This document shows positions 8,916-17,528 of a DNA stretch of 64,000 nucleotides, in pieces; the first letter of the stretch is position 1, and each line of letters begins with the position of its first letter. Origin of the DNA: Natrinema caseinilyticum (lineage in GTDB: Archaea > Halobacteriota > Halobacteria > Halobacteriales > Natrialbaceae); assembly GCF_024227435.1 (NCBI RefSeq), contig NZ_CP100445.1, positions 1,054,001-1,118,000 on the forward strand, given 5' to 3'. The notes under the pieces are model-generated. The model was not told the DNA's origin and ran no database searches. It saw nothing but the letters and a program-made list of their open reading frames with translations. Made by a program: the position numbers and the translations under genes.

Positions 8916-9677
8916 TCAGGGAGCGATAGAAACGTCAGCCCCTTCCTCCCGACAGACTTCCAACGCGTGTTTAGCTGCCATTCCTGCTGTCTGAGCCGTT
9001 TCAGCGCGTCCGATCCCCACCTTCAGTTTCACGCCAACCTCCTGGTTTACGTGGTCGATAGCGTCCGCGTACTCGTCCTCGGTAAGAGCCGGACACACCG
9101 CGATGATGTTGTCACCGCCGACAAAAAACGAGAGCGAATCGTGTGTCCGTCGCATGTGACGCATGAGTTCCGCGTACCCTTGTTCAATCTCGATGAACGT
9201 ATCAAACGCGTTTAATTGATCGGTATACTTTCCGGTCGCGTCGTTCACATCGAAGTGTGCAATCTGGACGTCGCGGTCCGAACGGTTATCGCGGGAGAGA
9301 GGTCCCCCCAGAAGTTCCTCGGTACGGCCTCGGTCTTGAGCGCTGCCGGTAGCTTGGAGCTGATTCGTTGCGCCTCCAAGCGCCTCGACAGGTGACGATG
9401 CTGTGGCGATGCTCAGGCTCACTGTTACCGGGTATCTGTTGCCGACTGCTTCCTGGACTAACTCGTGTGCGGATCTACCCAAGCCGTTCGTGACGGCGAT
9501 CATATTATCGAACCGTGTGAAGAACACGTATCCCTCTCGATTGCCGATCAATTGCGAGAGATCCGCGTACAATCGTGACTGAAGCGTCTGTAGATCGACT
9601 TCCCGTTTCGGGTCCGGAGTAACAGTCCACGGTCCGTAGTTATCGATTTGAATGAGGGTGATCTGCGTGTTCGTCAC
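8916..9677 (-). CDS. GTP cyclohydrolase III
   Basis: A 253-residue archaeal GTP cyclohydrolase III (ArfA/Gch3 type), which converts GTP to 2-amino-5-formylamino-6-ribosylaminopyrimidinone 5'-phosphate. This is the archaeal entry step to riboflavin and to the deazaflavin of F420. The N-terminus ITLIQIDNYGPWTVTP is the family signature, followed by YVFFTRFDNMIAVTNG and a repeated second half with FFVGGDNIIAVCP, reflecting the two tandem ferredoxin-like palm domains. The GTG at 9677 is preferred because it gives the standard TNTQITLIQ start; the frame is open to 9731. M. jannaschii's enzyme is about 268 residues. It lies between ribB (124 bases upstream) and an LLM oxidoreductase (110 bases downstream), all on the minus strand. 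As an organism normally has one copy elsewhere, this looks like a dedicated extra copy. Confidence 0.9.
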   Translation of the reverse strand: MTNTQITLIQIDNYGPWTVTPDPKREVDLQTLQSRLYADLSQLIGNREGYVFFTRFDNMIAVTNGLGRSAHELVQEAVGNRYPVTVSLSIATASSPVEALGGATNQLQATGSAQDRGRTEELLGGPLSRDNRSDRDVQIAHFDVNDATGKYTDQLNAFDTFIEIEQGYAELMRHMRRTHDSLSFFVGGDNIIAVCPALTEDEYADAIDHVNQEVGVKLKVGIGRAETAQTAGMAAKHALEVCREEGADVSIAP

Positions 9678-9801
9678 AGTGGATCGTAGGCCGATATCGT
9701 AATTAAAACTTCGTGCTAACGGACTGTTCACGCGACGTGGAATTCTCGGCTGTGCCGTACTCGAGCGGGACGAAAACCAAGGAGATCCGACGAGAATTAC
9801 C

Positions 9802-10563
9802 TCAGTCCTGGGTACCCAGTACCTGCGTCGGGCGTTCGTCCGAGAACGGATACATTATCGAACCCGCTCCCCGATGTTCACCGGGCTCGAGTCGGGCGAC
9901 CGGTCCGAAGCGTTCCATCAGGATTGACCCGTCGATGAAGGGGATGTTGTGGTCGTGAGCGTACGAACGGGCTTGCTCTTTGCTGAGCGCGCGGCCCGAT
10001 CGATCGTCCAGCATCTCGCAGACGACGACGGCCGGTGGTGTCCCTGCTGCGTTCGCGAGCGTAATGCCGAACTCCGTGTGTCCACGCCTGTCGCTCAGTA
10101 GATTGGGTGCCGCTTTCAACAAGTGCACGTGTCCCGGCGAGCGGAACTCCGCGGGGAAGTCCACTTCCGTCGGAGCGGATGCAGCAGCGGCCAGTTCCTG
10201 GATGGTTTTCGACCGGTCTTCGTCGGTAATCCCGGTGAACGTGTCCCTGTGGTTGACCGTGAGAGAGAACGATGAGCGAGAATCGTAATCGAGGTCGTGG
10301 TCGCTGCTCGTCGGGTGGTCGATGGCCTCCGAGAAAAACGGGAGTTCGAATCGCTCAGCGGCGGCGTACGAAAGTGCCACGCAGACGAGACCGCCGGCGT
10401 CGTTGCGAAGACGCGCAACGTCGGCGTGCTCGACACCGTGTGCAGGATAGACTATGTCCGTTTCACCTTCACGACTATCGAAGTCGTGAATGAGAACCGG
10501 TTTCCCCTCGCGGAACGCCTGGAGTGCCGGGTCGAAGTCGGTAATCGGGTGCCGGTCACTCAT
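9802..10563 (-). CDS. ribB: 3,4-dihydroxy-2-butanone 4-phosphate synthase
   Basis: A 253-residue DHBP synthase, which converts ribulose 5-phosphate to formate and 3,4-dihydroxy-2-butanone 4-phosphate, the four-carbon precursor of the riboflavin xylene ring. Diagnostic segments are the acidic metal-binding loop (DSREGETDIVY, about 28-38), LRNDAGGLVCVALS, the FSLTVNHRDTFTGITDEDR motif, the FRSPGHVHLL strand and RRGHTEFGITLANAAG with the catalytic His. Haloarchaeal RibB proteins are usually 220-250 residues. It is monofunctional: no GTP cyclohydrolase II domain follows. It is probably the first gene of a minus-strand set with GTP cyclohydrolase III and an LLM oxidoreductase. A TATA-like TTTTTATC lies on the non-coding side near 10710. 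Confidence 0.92.
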   Translation of the reverse strand: MSDRHPITDFDPALQAFREGKPVLIHDFDSREGETDIVYPAHGVEHADVARLRNDAGGLVCVALSYAAAERFELPFFSEAIDHPTSSDHDLDYDSRSSFSLTVNHRDTFTGITDEDRSKTIQELAAAASAPTEVDFPAEFRSPGHVHLLKAAPNLLSDRRGHTEFGITLANAAGTPPAVVVCEMLDDRSGRALSKEQARSYAHDHNIPFIDGSILMERFGPVARLEPGEHRGAGSIMYPFSDERPTQVLGTQD

Positions 10564-10858
10564 GGCTGATAAACGCTCGTTCCGGAACGAAGTCGATGTC
10601 CATCCGCGTTTCGTTCGGCGCTTCGTCCGTTCGCTCGGGAGAACGACGTACTGAACGATTTCGATTCATATTGTTTCGTGGTATCATGCACCATGGCTGG
10701 GCATAAGTGTTTTTATCGATGGCAGAAACCGTACTTCTCGAAGTCGAACAAAGCGAATCTGTCCGTCGGTGTGCCTCTCGAATATTCCCTCGAGTTCGGG
10801 GTCCGCTGATACCGGCCACACCGCCCCGAAGACGAACTGAATTTCCTCGATAAGGATA
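10564..10858. other. Intergenic region upstream of ribB
   Basis: Just under 300 bases between the start of ribB and the end of the acyl-CoA ligase gene. It contains an AT-rich patch (about 10665-10720) with possible promoter elements for ribB; no gene is recognised. Confidence 0.4.
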
Positions 10859-12499
10859 CTATCCCAACAGGTAACGCTCGTACTCGTCGCGCAGTGCTTT
10901 TTTATCGTATTTCCCGGTTGACGTCTTCGGAATCCCTTCCACGAAGACGATGGCCTCCGGAACCCACCAGTCGGGAAATTCCTGTTCGTTGAGATAGCGT
11001 TTCAGTTCGTCCTCAGTTACTGAGTTATCTGTACGAACAACTGCAGCGAGGGGTCGTTCCTGCCACTTTGGGTGGTCGACCCCGACGACGGTCGCCTCCT
11101 CGACCGTGTCGTGAGCGATGAGGGCATTCTCCAGTTCAACGCTCGAAATCCATTCCCCCCCAGATTTCACGAGGTCTTTTTTTCGATCGACGAGATGAAT
11201 ATACCCTTCCTCGTCGACCGTGACGATGTCTCCCGTGTGGAACCAGCCGTCCCGGAACGTCTCTGCAGATTTCTCCGGTTCCTCGTAGTATTCATCGGTA
11301 ATCCACGGTCCTCGGAGAAGGATTTCGCCCATCTCCTCCCCGTTCCACGGGATCTCGTCGCCGTCATCATCGACTACCCTGAATTTCAACCCGGGCTGAA
11401 TCAATCCCTGACTCGCCTTGTAATCGTACTGCGTTTCCCGACTCTGCTCCTGAAGCGTATCTTTGATGGTCGTGATCGTGGCTAAGGGCGTCGCTTCGGT
11501 CATACCCCACGCTTGATAGACACGATCGACGCCGAACTCCTCCTCGTAGGCTTCGATCATCGACCGCGGGACTGCTTGGCCACCGGGCAGGAGACCGCGT
11601 AACGAATCGGTGCTATACGCTGATCCGTTTTGCAGTCGCTCGAGCACGGTAGACCACACGGTTACGGCGCCGCCCGTGAACGTCACCCCCTCTTCATCGA
11701 TTAACTGTAAGTAGTCGTCCGGCGTCGGATCCGGGCCGGGGAGGACCTGTCTCGCTCCGGACAGTAATGACATGTGAGGGAAGCCCCACGCATTGACGTG
11801 ATACATCGGCACGACCGGCATGACCGAGTCCGTTTCTCTTATCCCCAACGAACTGGCCAGACATCCGGAGAACGCGTGGAGGACCATCGCACGGTGAGTG
11901 TACGTGACTCCCTTCGGCTTCCCCGTCGTCCCGCTCGTATAGCACATGCCGCATTCGGTTTCTTCGTCGAGGTCGGGCCACTCGTACTCCGTCGGCTGGC
12001 GCCCTACGAGCGACTCGTACGCGTATACTGGGTCCAGCGACGTCTCCGGGAGCCCCTCTTCGTCCGTCAGAATCACGTACGCCTGCACGTCAATTTCGCT
12101 CTGGATTTCTTCGATATCGCTTACGAGTCCCGGTGAGACGAACAGGAGTTCGTCGTCTGCCTGATTGAGTATGTACTCGATATAACTCGGACGGAGCTGG
12201 ATATTGATCGTGTGTGTGACAGCCCCGTGGCACGGACCTGCCACGTACAGTTCCAAGTGCCGGTGCGTGTTCCACGCGTACGTCCCAACCTTGTCTTCCC
12301 GTTCGATATCGAATTCGTCGAGAACGTGGCCGAGTTGGGCGACACGGTCACTGAAGTCTGCGTACGTGTATCGATGGCGGCTACCGTCGGCCTCTCGGGA
12401 GACGATTTCCGTGTTCGGAAAGAGTCTCTCCGTTCGCCAAAGGAGTCGTGATAGGGTGAGGTCATCGTCCATCATTGGATGACACGGCCCCCGTACCAT
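10859..12499 (-). CDS. Fatty-acyl-CoA synthetase (AMP-forming ligase) 1
   Basis: A 546-residue ANL-superfamily ligase that activates a carboxylic acid with ATP to acyl-AMP and then acyl-CoA in the cytoplasm. The P-loop A3 motif YTSGTTGKPKGVTY lies at about 189-202; the A5 region reads YQAWGMTEATPL; the A7/A8 hinge is GWFHTGDIVTVDEEGYI with DRKKDLVKSGGEWIS; and the C-terminal catalytic Lys lies in PKTSTGKYDKKALR. The family resembles haloarchaeal medium/long-chain acid ligases (AlkK-like). Met codons at 12475 and 12472 would give the common MDDDLTLSRLL N-terminus and are equally likely starts. The gene is divergent from the zinc alcohol dehydrogenase gene, which starts 163 bases away. Substrate chain length cannot be read. 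Confidence 0.9.
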   Translation of the reverse strand: MVRGPCHPMMDDDLTLSRLLWRTERLFPNTEIVSREADGSRHRYTYADFSDRVAQLGHVLDEFDIEREDKVGTYAWNTHRHLELYVAGPCHGAVTHTINIQLRPSYIEYILNQADDELLFVSPGLVSDIEEIQSEIDVQAYVILTDEEGLPETSLDPVYAYESLVGRQPTEYEWPDLDEETECGMCYTSGTTGKPKGVTYTHRAMVLHAFSGCLASSLGIRETDSVMPVVPMYHVNAWGFPHMSLLSGARQVLPGPDPTPDDYLQLIDEEGVTFTGGAVTVWSTVLERLQNGSAYSTDSLRGLLPGGQAVPRSMIEAYEEEFGVDRVYQAWGMTEATPLATITTIKDTLQEQSRETQYDYKASQGLIQPGLKFRVVDDDGDEIPWNGEEMGEILLRGPWITDEYYEEPEKSAETFRDGWFHTGDIVTVDEEGYIHLVDRKKDLVKSGGEWISSVELENALIAHDTVEEATVVGVDHPKWQERPLAAVVRTDNSVTEDELKRYLNEQEFPDWWVPEAIVFVEGIPKTSTGKYDKKALRDEYERYLLG

Positions 12500-12631
12500 C
12501 GACTTACCCTAAGTGTTTTTCATTATGAAAAGTTCTGCCACGAACGGTTTGACCGGAACTGTTCCGTCTGTGAGCGCTTTCTCTTCGAAGGCCGCCGTCG
12601 GGCACTCATTTCACCGTGAGTCGTTCGCCAA

Positions 12632-12639
12632 CTCTTTTA
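12632..12639 (+). promoter_or_regulatory. TATA-like box of the zinc alcohol dehydrogenase gene
   Basis: CTTTTATA ends about 24 bases before the ATG at 12663, a good fit for a leaderless haloarchaeal promoter. It also supports that ATG over the longer open frame from 12513. A TGCCACGAAC partial copy of the recurring GTGCCAC motif lies about 90 bases farther upstream. Confidence 0.6.
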
Positions 12640-12662
12640 TAGCTGTTAGTGGTGGCGGCGGT

Positions 12663-13745
12663 ATGCAAGGACGAGCAGTTGTACAAACTGACACACGTAG
12701 CGTCGAGATCCAAGAATTCGACCTTCCGACTCCTGAACCGAGGGGCATCCTCACGGAGGTCGTCCGGACGAATATCTGTGGATCGGATCTCCACTTTTGG
12801 AAGGGAGATTTTCCGTATCGGGGCATCCTCGGACACGAAGCCGCGGTCCGAGTGAGCGAACTCGGCGAGGATGTCGAGACGGATTCCCGGGGGACCCCGA
12901 TCGAAGAGGGGGATCTGGTCGCTCCCGTCTATTTCATCCCGTGCGGAGCGTGTTACGCTTGCCAATCCGGCGAGTTTGCGGCCTGCGTAAACCAGGGCGA
13001 GAATATGATGCAACGGCCCGACGAGTCCCCTCATTTCCACGCTACATTCAGTACCCATTACTACATTAAGCCAGAACAGTATTTCTACAAAGTACCGGAA
13101 AACGTTCCGGAAGCGATCGCTGCAAGCGCCAACTGTGCTCTCTCACAGGTCGTCTATGGGTTCGATGAGGCCGGTGTACAGGCGGGCGACGACGTCGTCA
13201 TCCAGGGGGCCGGCGGCCTCGGCCTCCACGCGACTGCCGTCGCACGAGAGCGCAACGCGAATCCGGTCGTCGTCGAAGGTGTCGGAGAGCGTATCGAAAC
13301 TCTCGAGCAGTTCCGTCCGAGCCACATCATCGATATGCGTGAGTTCGAGACGGTCAAGGACCGGGTCGAGGAGGTCGAGCGGCTCACCGAGGGAAATGGA
13401 GCGGACGTGGCTCTCGAAGTTGCGGGTGTGGCGGACGCGTTCTCCGAGGGAATCCGCTTTCTCAAGAACACTGGAACCTACGTCGAAATTGGCAACATCT
13501 CCTTCGGAGAGAGTACCGAGTTTACGCCCTCTCGTCTGACCTGGAACAGTCGGACCGCAATCGGTGTCGCGTATTATCAGCCGTGGTACCTCGGGAAGGC
13601 CCTCGATTTCCTCTCGAAACACATCGACGAATACCCGTACGAGGAACTCACCGGCGCGGAGTTCACCCTCGACGACGTTACGGAGGCGATGCAGAAGGCG
13701 GCGAATCGGGAGGTCACTCGCGCAGCACTACTCCCCCAGAGGTGA
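12663..13745 (+). CDS. Zinc-dependent medium-chain alcohol dehydrogenase
   Basis: A 360-residue MDR-superfamily oxidoreductase. The catalytic zinc site is visible (NICGSDLHFWKG with Cys and GILGHEAAVRV with the His-Glu pair), as is a structural-zinc lobe with spaced cysteines (CGACYACQSGEFAAC). The NAD(P)-binding Rossmann motif is GAGGLGLHA. The enzyme interconverts an alcohol and a ketone or aldehyde. The start is the ATG at 12663, supported by the TATA box. It is divergent from acyl-CoA ligase 1, suggesting joint control of alcohol oxidation and acid activation. Its C-terminal part (ISFGESTEF, ALDFLSKH) matches the sorbitol/threonine-dehydrogenase-like branch, but substrate is not predictable. 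Confidence 0.9.
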   Translation: MQGRAVVQTDTRSVEIQEFDLPTPEPRGILTEVVRTNICGSDLHFWKGDFPYRGILGHEAAVRVSELGEDVETDSRGTPIEEGDLVAPVYFIPCGACYACQSGEFAACVNQGENMMQRPDESPHFHATFSTHYYIKPEQYFYKVPENVPEAIAASANCALSQVVYGFDEAGVQAGDDVVIQGAGGLGLHATAVARERNANPVVVEGVGERIETLEQFRPSHIIDMREFETVKDRVEEVERLTEGNGADVALEVAGVADAFSEGIRFLKNTGTYVEIGNISFGESTEFTPSRLTWNSRTAIGVAYYQPWYLGKALDFLSKHIDEYPYEELTGAEFTLDDVTEAMQKAANREVTRAALLPQR

Positions 13746-14050
13746 TCAACGAGAGCTGAGCGACCGCTCACTGGCCGGGCGGGAGTGTGATGGACCGAGA
13801 GTGGACCGCCATACCGACGGCAACCTCGAAGGACCGGTACCTGCCGCGGGTCGAGACCGAACGGGAGAGAGCGACACGCTATGGTGCGATAGATGTTCTC
13901 GAGTGACTCCACAGGTCCGAAGCCCGATGCCATATTCCTTCGTGCCGTGGATATCGGAGACGGCGGAAGGCTCGTTCGACTCCGAGAATCGATGGGGACT
14001 GTTTCTCTGTGACCGAAACCCACTCTGCCTGCGGTCTTCCCCCTTTGGTC
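13746..14050. other. Convergent intergenic region, nothing recognised
   Basis: About 305 bases between the ends of the alcohol dehydrogenase (+) and FAD synthase (-) genes. No gene, clear terminator or repeat is apparent. Confidence 0.4.
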
Positions 14051-14509
14051 CTACTCGTCACCGCTTCGGATGCTTTCGAATACTCCCTCGCCTTCCCGTT
14101 TTTTCACTTTTTGCTTGATATCACTCGAGGAGGTGATTCCCGGACCGTCATAGGCGGTAATGCGTACCAACCGAATACCTTCAAACCCGGCTTCGGCGAG
14201 TTCTCGCTCGAGTTTCTCGGGCTGAAACTGCTGATCGTGGCCGAGGGTAATAATATCGGGAGCTATCTCGTCGACCGTGTCGAAAATATCTCCTTCCGAT
14301 CCAAGAATCGCGTTGTCGACCATTTCCAAGGCGGCGACGATCTTCCGTCGACTCTCTTCGTCCATATAGAGATCCTTGTGCTCTTGCATCCGTGAGTCCC
14401 TTGCGATGACGACGGAGAGTTCACTACCCAGGTCGGCGCTCTCTCTAAAGTAGTGCAGGTGACCCGGATGGAGAATGTCGAACGTCCCTTGAGCCATTAC
14501 ACGAGCCAT
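14051..14509 (-). CDS. ribL: Archaeal FAD synthase (FMN adenylyltransferase)
   Basis: A 152-residue nucleotidyltransferase of the archaeal RibL type, which adenylates FMN to FAD. The HxGH nucleotidyl-transfer motif is intact in AQGTFDILHPGHLHYF near the N-terminus, a conserved acidic LGHDQQF segment lies in the middle, and an SSSDIKQKV segment replaces the ISSTxIR motif. The ATG at 14509 gives the standard MARVMAQGTFD start; the frame is open to 14671 without family similarity. Haloarchaeal RibL proteins are 140-150 residues. It differs enough from the usual haloarchaeal form to be a paralogue; the typical copy would be elsewhere. Other cytidylyl/adenylyltransferases share this fold, but the flavin neighbours favour FAD synthase. 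Confidence 0.82.
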   Translation of the reverse strand: MARVMAQGTFDILHPGHLHYFRESADLGSELSVVIARDSRMQEHKDLYMDEESRRKIVAALEMVDNAILGSEGDIFDTVDEIAPDIITLGHDQQFQPEKLERELAEAGFEGIRLVRITAYDGPGITSSSDIKQKVKKREGEGVFESIRSGDE

Positions 14510-15173
14510 ATCGGCAGTATGTTCCGTCTGTTCTAAACCGTTCGGGTCGTTTTCCTTTTTTCCACCGTTACGACCGGCCCTACTCGGTCGACCCCATGGC
14601 CGACCCCCTTTGACCCGCCTACTGAAACGGGCGCGTGTAACTGCCTTACCCTGCCGGATAATCCACTGCACGTTCGATGAAAGAGGTGGTTTCTCGAGTT
14701 TCGCAGAGATTCCCGACCATACAGAACGGATCTAGAAACGGAAGACTGGTAGTGTATTACCGTGTTCGCTGCCTTCGACGCTGTCCACGCTGCTCAGGTC
14801 CATTGCACCCGCCTACCAGGTCATATCCGTAAACGGCGAACGGTCAGAGCAAGTTGATGGCGCGTCGAGCTATCCTCCCTCTTCGACAGGAGCGTCACTC
14901 ATTCGCAACACATGACCATATTATTTTAGGAGTTTTACTATCCTTTTCTTGTATACTTATCTCGGTGAATAGTTTTCCATTCTACAATTATTGTTACAGT
15001 CGTATAGCTGTAAAGAACGTGCTATGGTAACAATACACTCGAATTGCGTCTAAGAAGTCGTTATATCTCGATGTCTGACGTATAGAAAATGCATTCGTCT
15101 CGATAGCACTCTCTCAGCGCAAGCGATAGAGATCGATCCATCAACAAGAGGCAAGCGAGCCGATCAGGGGTGG
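14510..15173. other. AT-rich intergenic region
   Basis: About 660 bases between the FAD synthase start and the flavin reductase end. The stretch around 14910-15060 is clearly AT-richer than its surroundings. I see no gene. It contains potential promoter material for ribL near 14520-14560. Confidence 0.4.
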
Positions 15174-15653
15174 CTAATCGACCGTTCCATACTGGCCCCT
15201 GAAGAACGTCAGTGGTTTTGCAGTGGCGTCTTCCAGCGATAGTTCCTCGACTTCGCCGAGGTAAATCGTGTGATCCCCACCGGGATAGCGTTCGGCGAGC
15301 GTGCAGTCGAGATACGCGATCGATCCCTCGATGATCGGTGCGCCGGTCGCAGCGGTTGTGATCGGGATATCCTCGAACGGATCGGCCATCTCGTGATGTT
15401 CTCCAGCAAACCGGTCGGAAATCCACTCTTGGTCTTCCGATAAGATGTTGACTGCATAATGATCCGCTTCGGCGACGTGATCGTGAGTATTTGTCTCCTT
15501 GTCTGCGTTGAAGAGGACGAGCGGTGGGTCCAGTGAGACCGATGCGAACGAATTGACGGTCATTCCGTGCGGTTCGTCAGCCCCGACGGTGACCACAGTT
15601 ACACCGGTTGCAAACTGCCCCGTTACGTTGCGGAAATCATCAGCGTCTACCAT
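15174..15653 (-). CDS. Flavin reductase-like domain protein
   Basis: A 159-residue protein with the split-barrel FMN-binding flavin reductase domain (HpaC/PheA2 type). Features are the N-terminal FRNVTGQFATGVTVVTV strand, the MTVNSFASVSLDPPLVLF flavin-binding motif, NILSEDQEWISDRFAG, and the C-terminal strand with HTIYLGEVE followed by PLTFFRGQYG. Such enzymes reduce free FMN or FAD with NAD(P)H and hand the reduced flavin to a partner monooxygenase, so this is the natural reductase partner for the LLM oxidoreductases of the island. It is the only intact reductase of this role in the window, since the FMN reductase at 5423-5997 is frameshifted. It is divergent from the riboflavin kinase gene, 243 bases away. 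Confidence 0.88.
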   Translation of the reverse strand: MVDADDFRNVTGQFATGVTVVTVGADEPHGMTVNSFASVSLDPPLVLFNADKETNTHDHVAEADHYAVNILSEDQEWISDRFAGEHHEMADPFEDIPITTAATGAPIIEGSIAYLDCTLAERYPGGDHTIYLGEVEELSLEDATAKPLTFFRGQYGTVD

Positions 15654-15896
15654 TTCGGTGATCCCTCGACGAGCCCATTCCAGACATACTCATTTAATGT
15701 TTACTCCCACACCAGATAGCGGTAGTCGTGCCGACTGCGATCGTTCGTGGACGATGCTCTGTGCAAGCCGAGTACAGACTGCACGAAGAACGCGTATTGC
15801 CTCACCTCAGAGGTCCTCTTCGCCTCGATCTAAACGCCGTCGCTGAGTAGAGGAAAGCACTAAATGAAATGGCGTGATAGGCGTTCACATCCGAAC

Positions 15897-16331
15897 ATGT
15901 CCCGCCCAGATCAGGAAGTAATACTCGGTGGTACGGTCGAAGAGGGGGAAGGAAAAGCGAGGGAATTCATCTCCCTTTCTGGATACATGGACCAGTTCAA
16001 AGAGGAACTCAGTTACGAACCGTATCCGGGAACGCTCAATATCAGCCTCGAAGCCGAGAGCGTCGAAGATCGGAAACGGATTCAACGGTGGGAGCCGATA
16101 ACGATCGACGGCTGGGAGACTGACGGAGGGTCTTTCGGACCCGTCTTCTGTTTACCTGCAACGGTATCGACGGAGATGCAGTCCGATACATACGAACAGA
16201 CACACATAATTTACCCCGATCGAACGGATCACGACCTCTCAACGGTCGAGCTTCTCGCACCGGTCCGGTTACGGGAACAGCTTTCTCTTTCAAACGGCGA
16301 CCAGGTGATGATCGAAGCCCAAAAACGATGA
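15897..16331 (+). CDS. ribK: CTP-dependent riboflavin kinase
   Basis: A 144-residue archaeal riboflavin kinase (DUF120 fold), which phosphorylates riboflavin to FMN using CTP. Visible landmarks are the glycine-rich start (ILGGTVEEGEGKAREFISL), the conserved PYPGTLNISL motif that binds the nucleotide, the middle segment with GSFGPVFCLPATV, and a C-terminal LLAPVRLREQLSLSNGD strand. Length and motif order match stand-alone RibK; many haloarchaea carry a version fused to an N-terminal HTH domain, which is absent here. The ATG at 15897 gives MSRPDQEVIL; an upstream in-frame ATG at 15864 adds 11 residues of no family pattern. With ribL and the flavin reductase it forms an FMN/FAD supply block. Confidence 0.9.
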   Translation: MSRPDQEVILGGTVEEGEGKAREFISLSGYMDQFKEELSYEPYPGTLNISLEAESVEDRKRIQRWEPITIDGWETDGGSFGPVFCLPATVSTEMQSDTYEQTHIIYPDRTDHDLSTVELLAPVRLREQLSLSNGDQVMIEAQKR

Positions 16332-16494
16332 AGCCCGTTCGGACGCGTCGCTCGATTCGAAAACGATGATCGACACACCGGAACCGAAATCTATCACCTG
16401 ACCACATCCTCCGACTTCAGTCCCGGCGGATCGAATCACGATTGTCGACAGGGCCGGCGCTGCCGGAGAAAACCACCGCAAGAGTGGTCAATCA

Positions 16495-16662
16495 CTACTC
16501 GTGAAGGTAGGCCGTCTGTGTTTCTACATCTGGATCGTAACATATCCACGTGTAGTCTTCTATCTTGATACTCTTTTCCGAGATGTTGGTCGTATCGTCG
16601 CACGGATTTCCACATACTTCGCACACTGGTGCAGCGTCCGTCTCTGTTTCATCTCGAGACAT
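16495..16662 (-). CDS. Small zinc-finger-like protein
   Basis: A predicted 55-residue acidic protein, MSRDETETDAAP followed by CEVCGNPC and a later WICY, giving up to four cysteines that could hold one zinc. The ATG at 16662 has a TATA-like TTTAT about 20-25 bases upstream on the minus strand, as for leaderless genes; the longer open frame to 16875 shows no family pattern. Haloarchaea carry many small CxxC proteins of this size. I do not recognise the specific family, and no function is claimed. Confidence 0.5.
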   Translation of the reverse strand: MSRDETETDAAPVCEVCGNPCDDTTNISEKSIKIEDYTWICYDPDVETQTAYLHE

Positions 16663-17528
16663 AGTCTGGGCTATCGATAAAGAAGATATTATCTTTTCGG
16701 GTTCGGCGATCGCGGCCACGCTGATTTCGGCTCTGTCGCCGAGTTGATCGTAGCAGGGAAAGTTACAGTGTTGGCTTCCGTTCCGACAATCGGGCCGAGG
16801 GGGCGAGTTTCTGGAGGAAACCGGAGATAGACATCTCGAGCATCGACCGGCACAGGGCCTGAACGAGAAGCTCACTGCGGAGGAAACTCGCCGACGCGAA
16901 GTTGGAGAGACGACACGGATACCAGGCGAAGGCTAGGATGGCGGTTCCCGGAGGGGAACTCCGGATTCGTGACGAAAACGGCAAGGAAGTACTCACGAAA
17001 ACGATCGGTGAGATCGAATCGCGGATCCTCGAGTGATCCGTGAGTATCACAACTGTCCCGGGGTAAAGCACAATCGTTTTCGGATGGCGGTTGGTCGAGG
17101 CCGGTGCACCGCGACGTTGGACGAGTGGGGCTGCATTGCCGTTGCAGACTAAATGAGCACCAGCAAAAGCGGGGGAAACGGATTCCCCGCTTCGTAAACG
17201 AACTCGCGGACGAACACCGGCAAATTCGACGGAGCGACGCTCAGAGAGCAGGACGACGTGCTCACGGAAGAAGCGACCGCTATGGAACTAATCCAAGCCC
17301 GCTCGGATATAGTGGCACGGGTTCCATATACGACCGGCAAGTGGCAATTCGGAACTGCACTCGTGGTGCAGACACACCCGCTTCGACGGATCGTGTCGGA
17401 GGTTGTGCCACGCCATCCGATTCCCCGGAAGCAGCTTCTATAGGCGCGGTTCCCGATCGGTTCAGGAGTACCCGGGCCGGGGTCATCTCCAGGCTTTAAG
17501 GTATAGGATAGTGACCGAACAGTGTACT
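16663..17528. other. Long intergenic region upstream of the CoA-transferase gene
   Basis: About 865 bases. Several frames are open over short spans but none shows a family motif. It contains GTGGCAC at 17312-17318 and GTGCCAC at 17405-17411, copies of the recurring motif, and a TATA-like TTTAAGGTATA at about 17494-17504 that positions transcription close to the GTG at 17529. Confidence 0.4.
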
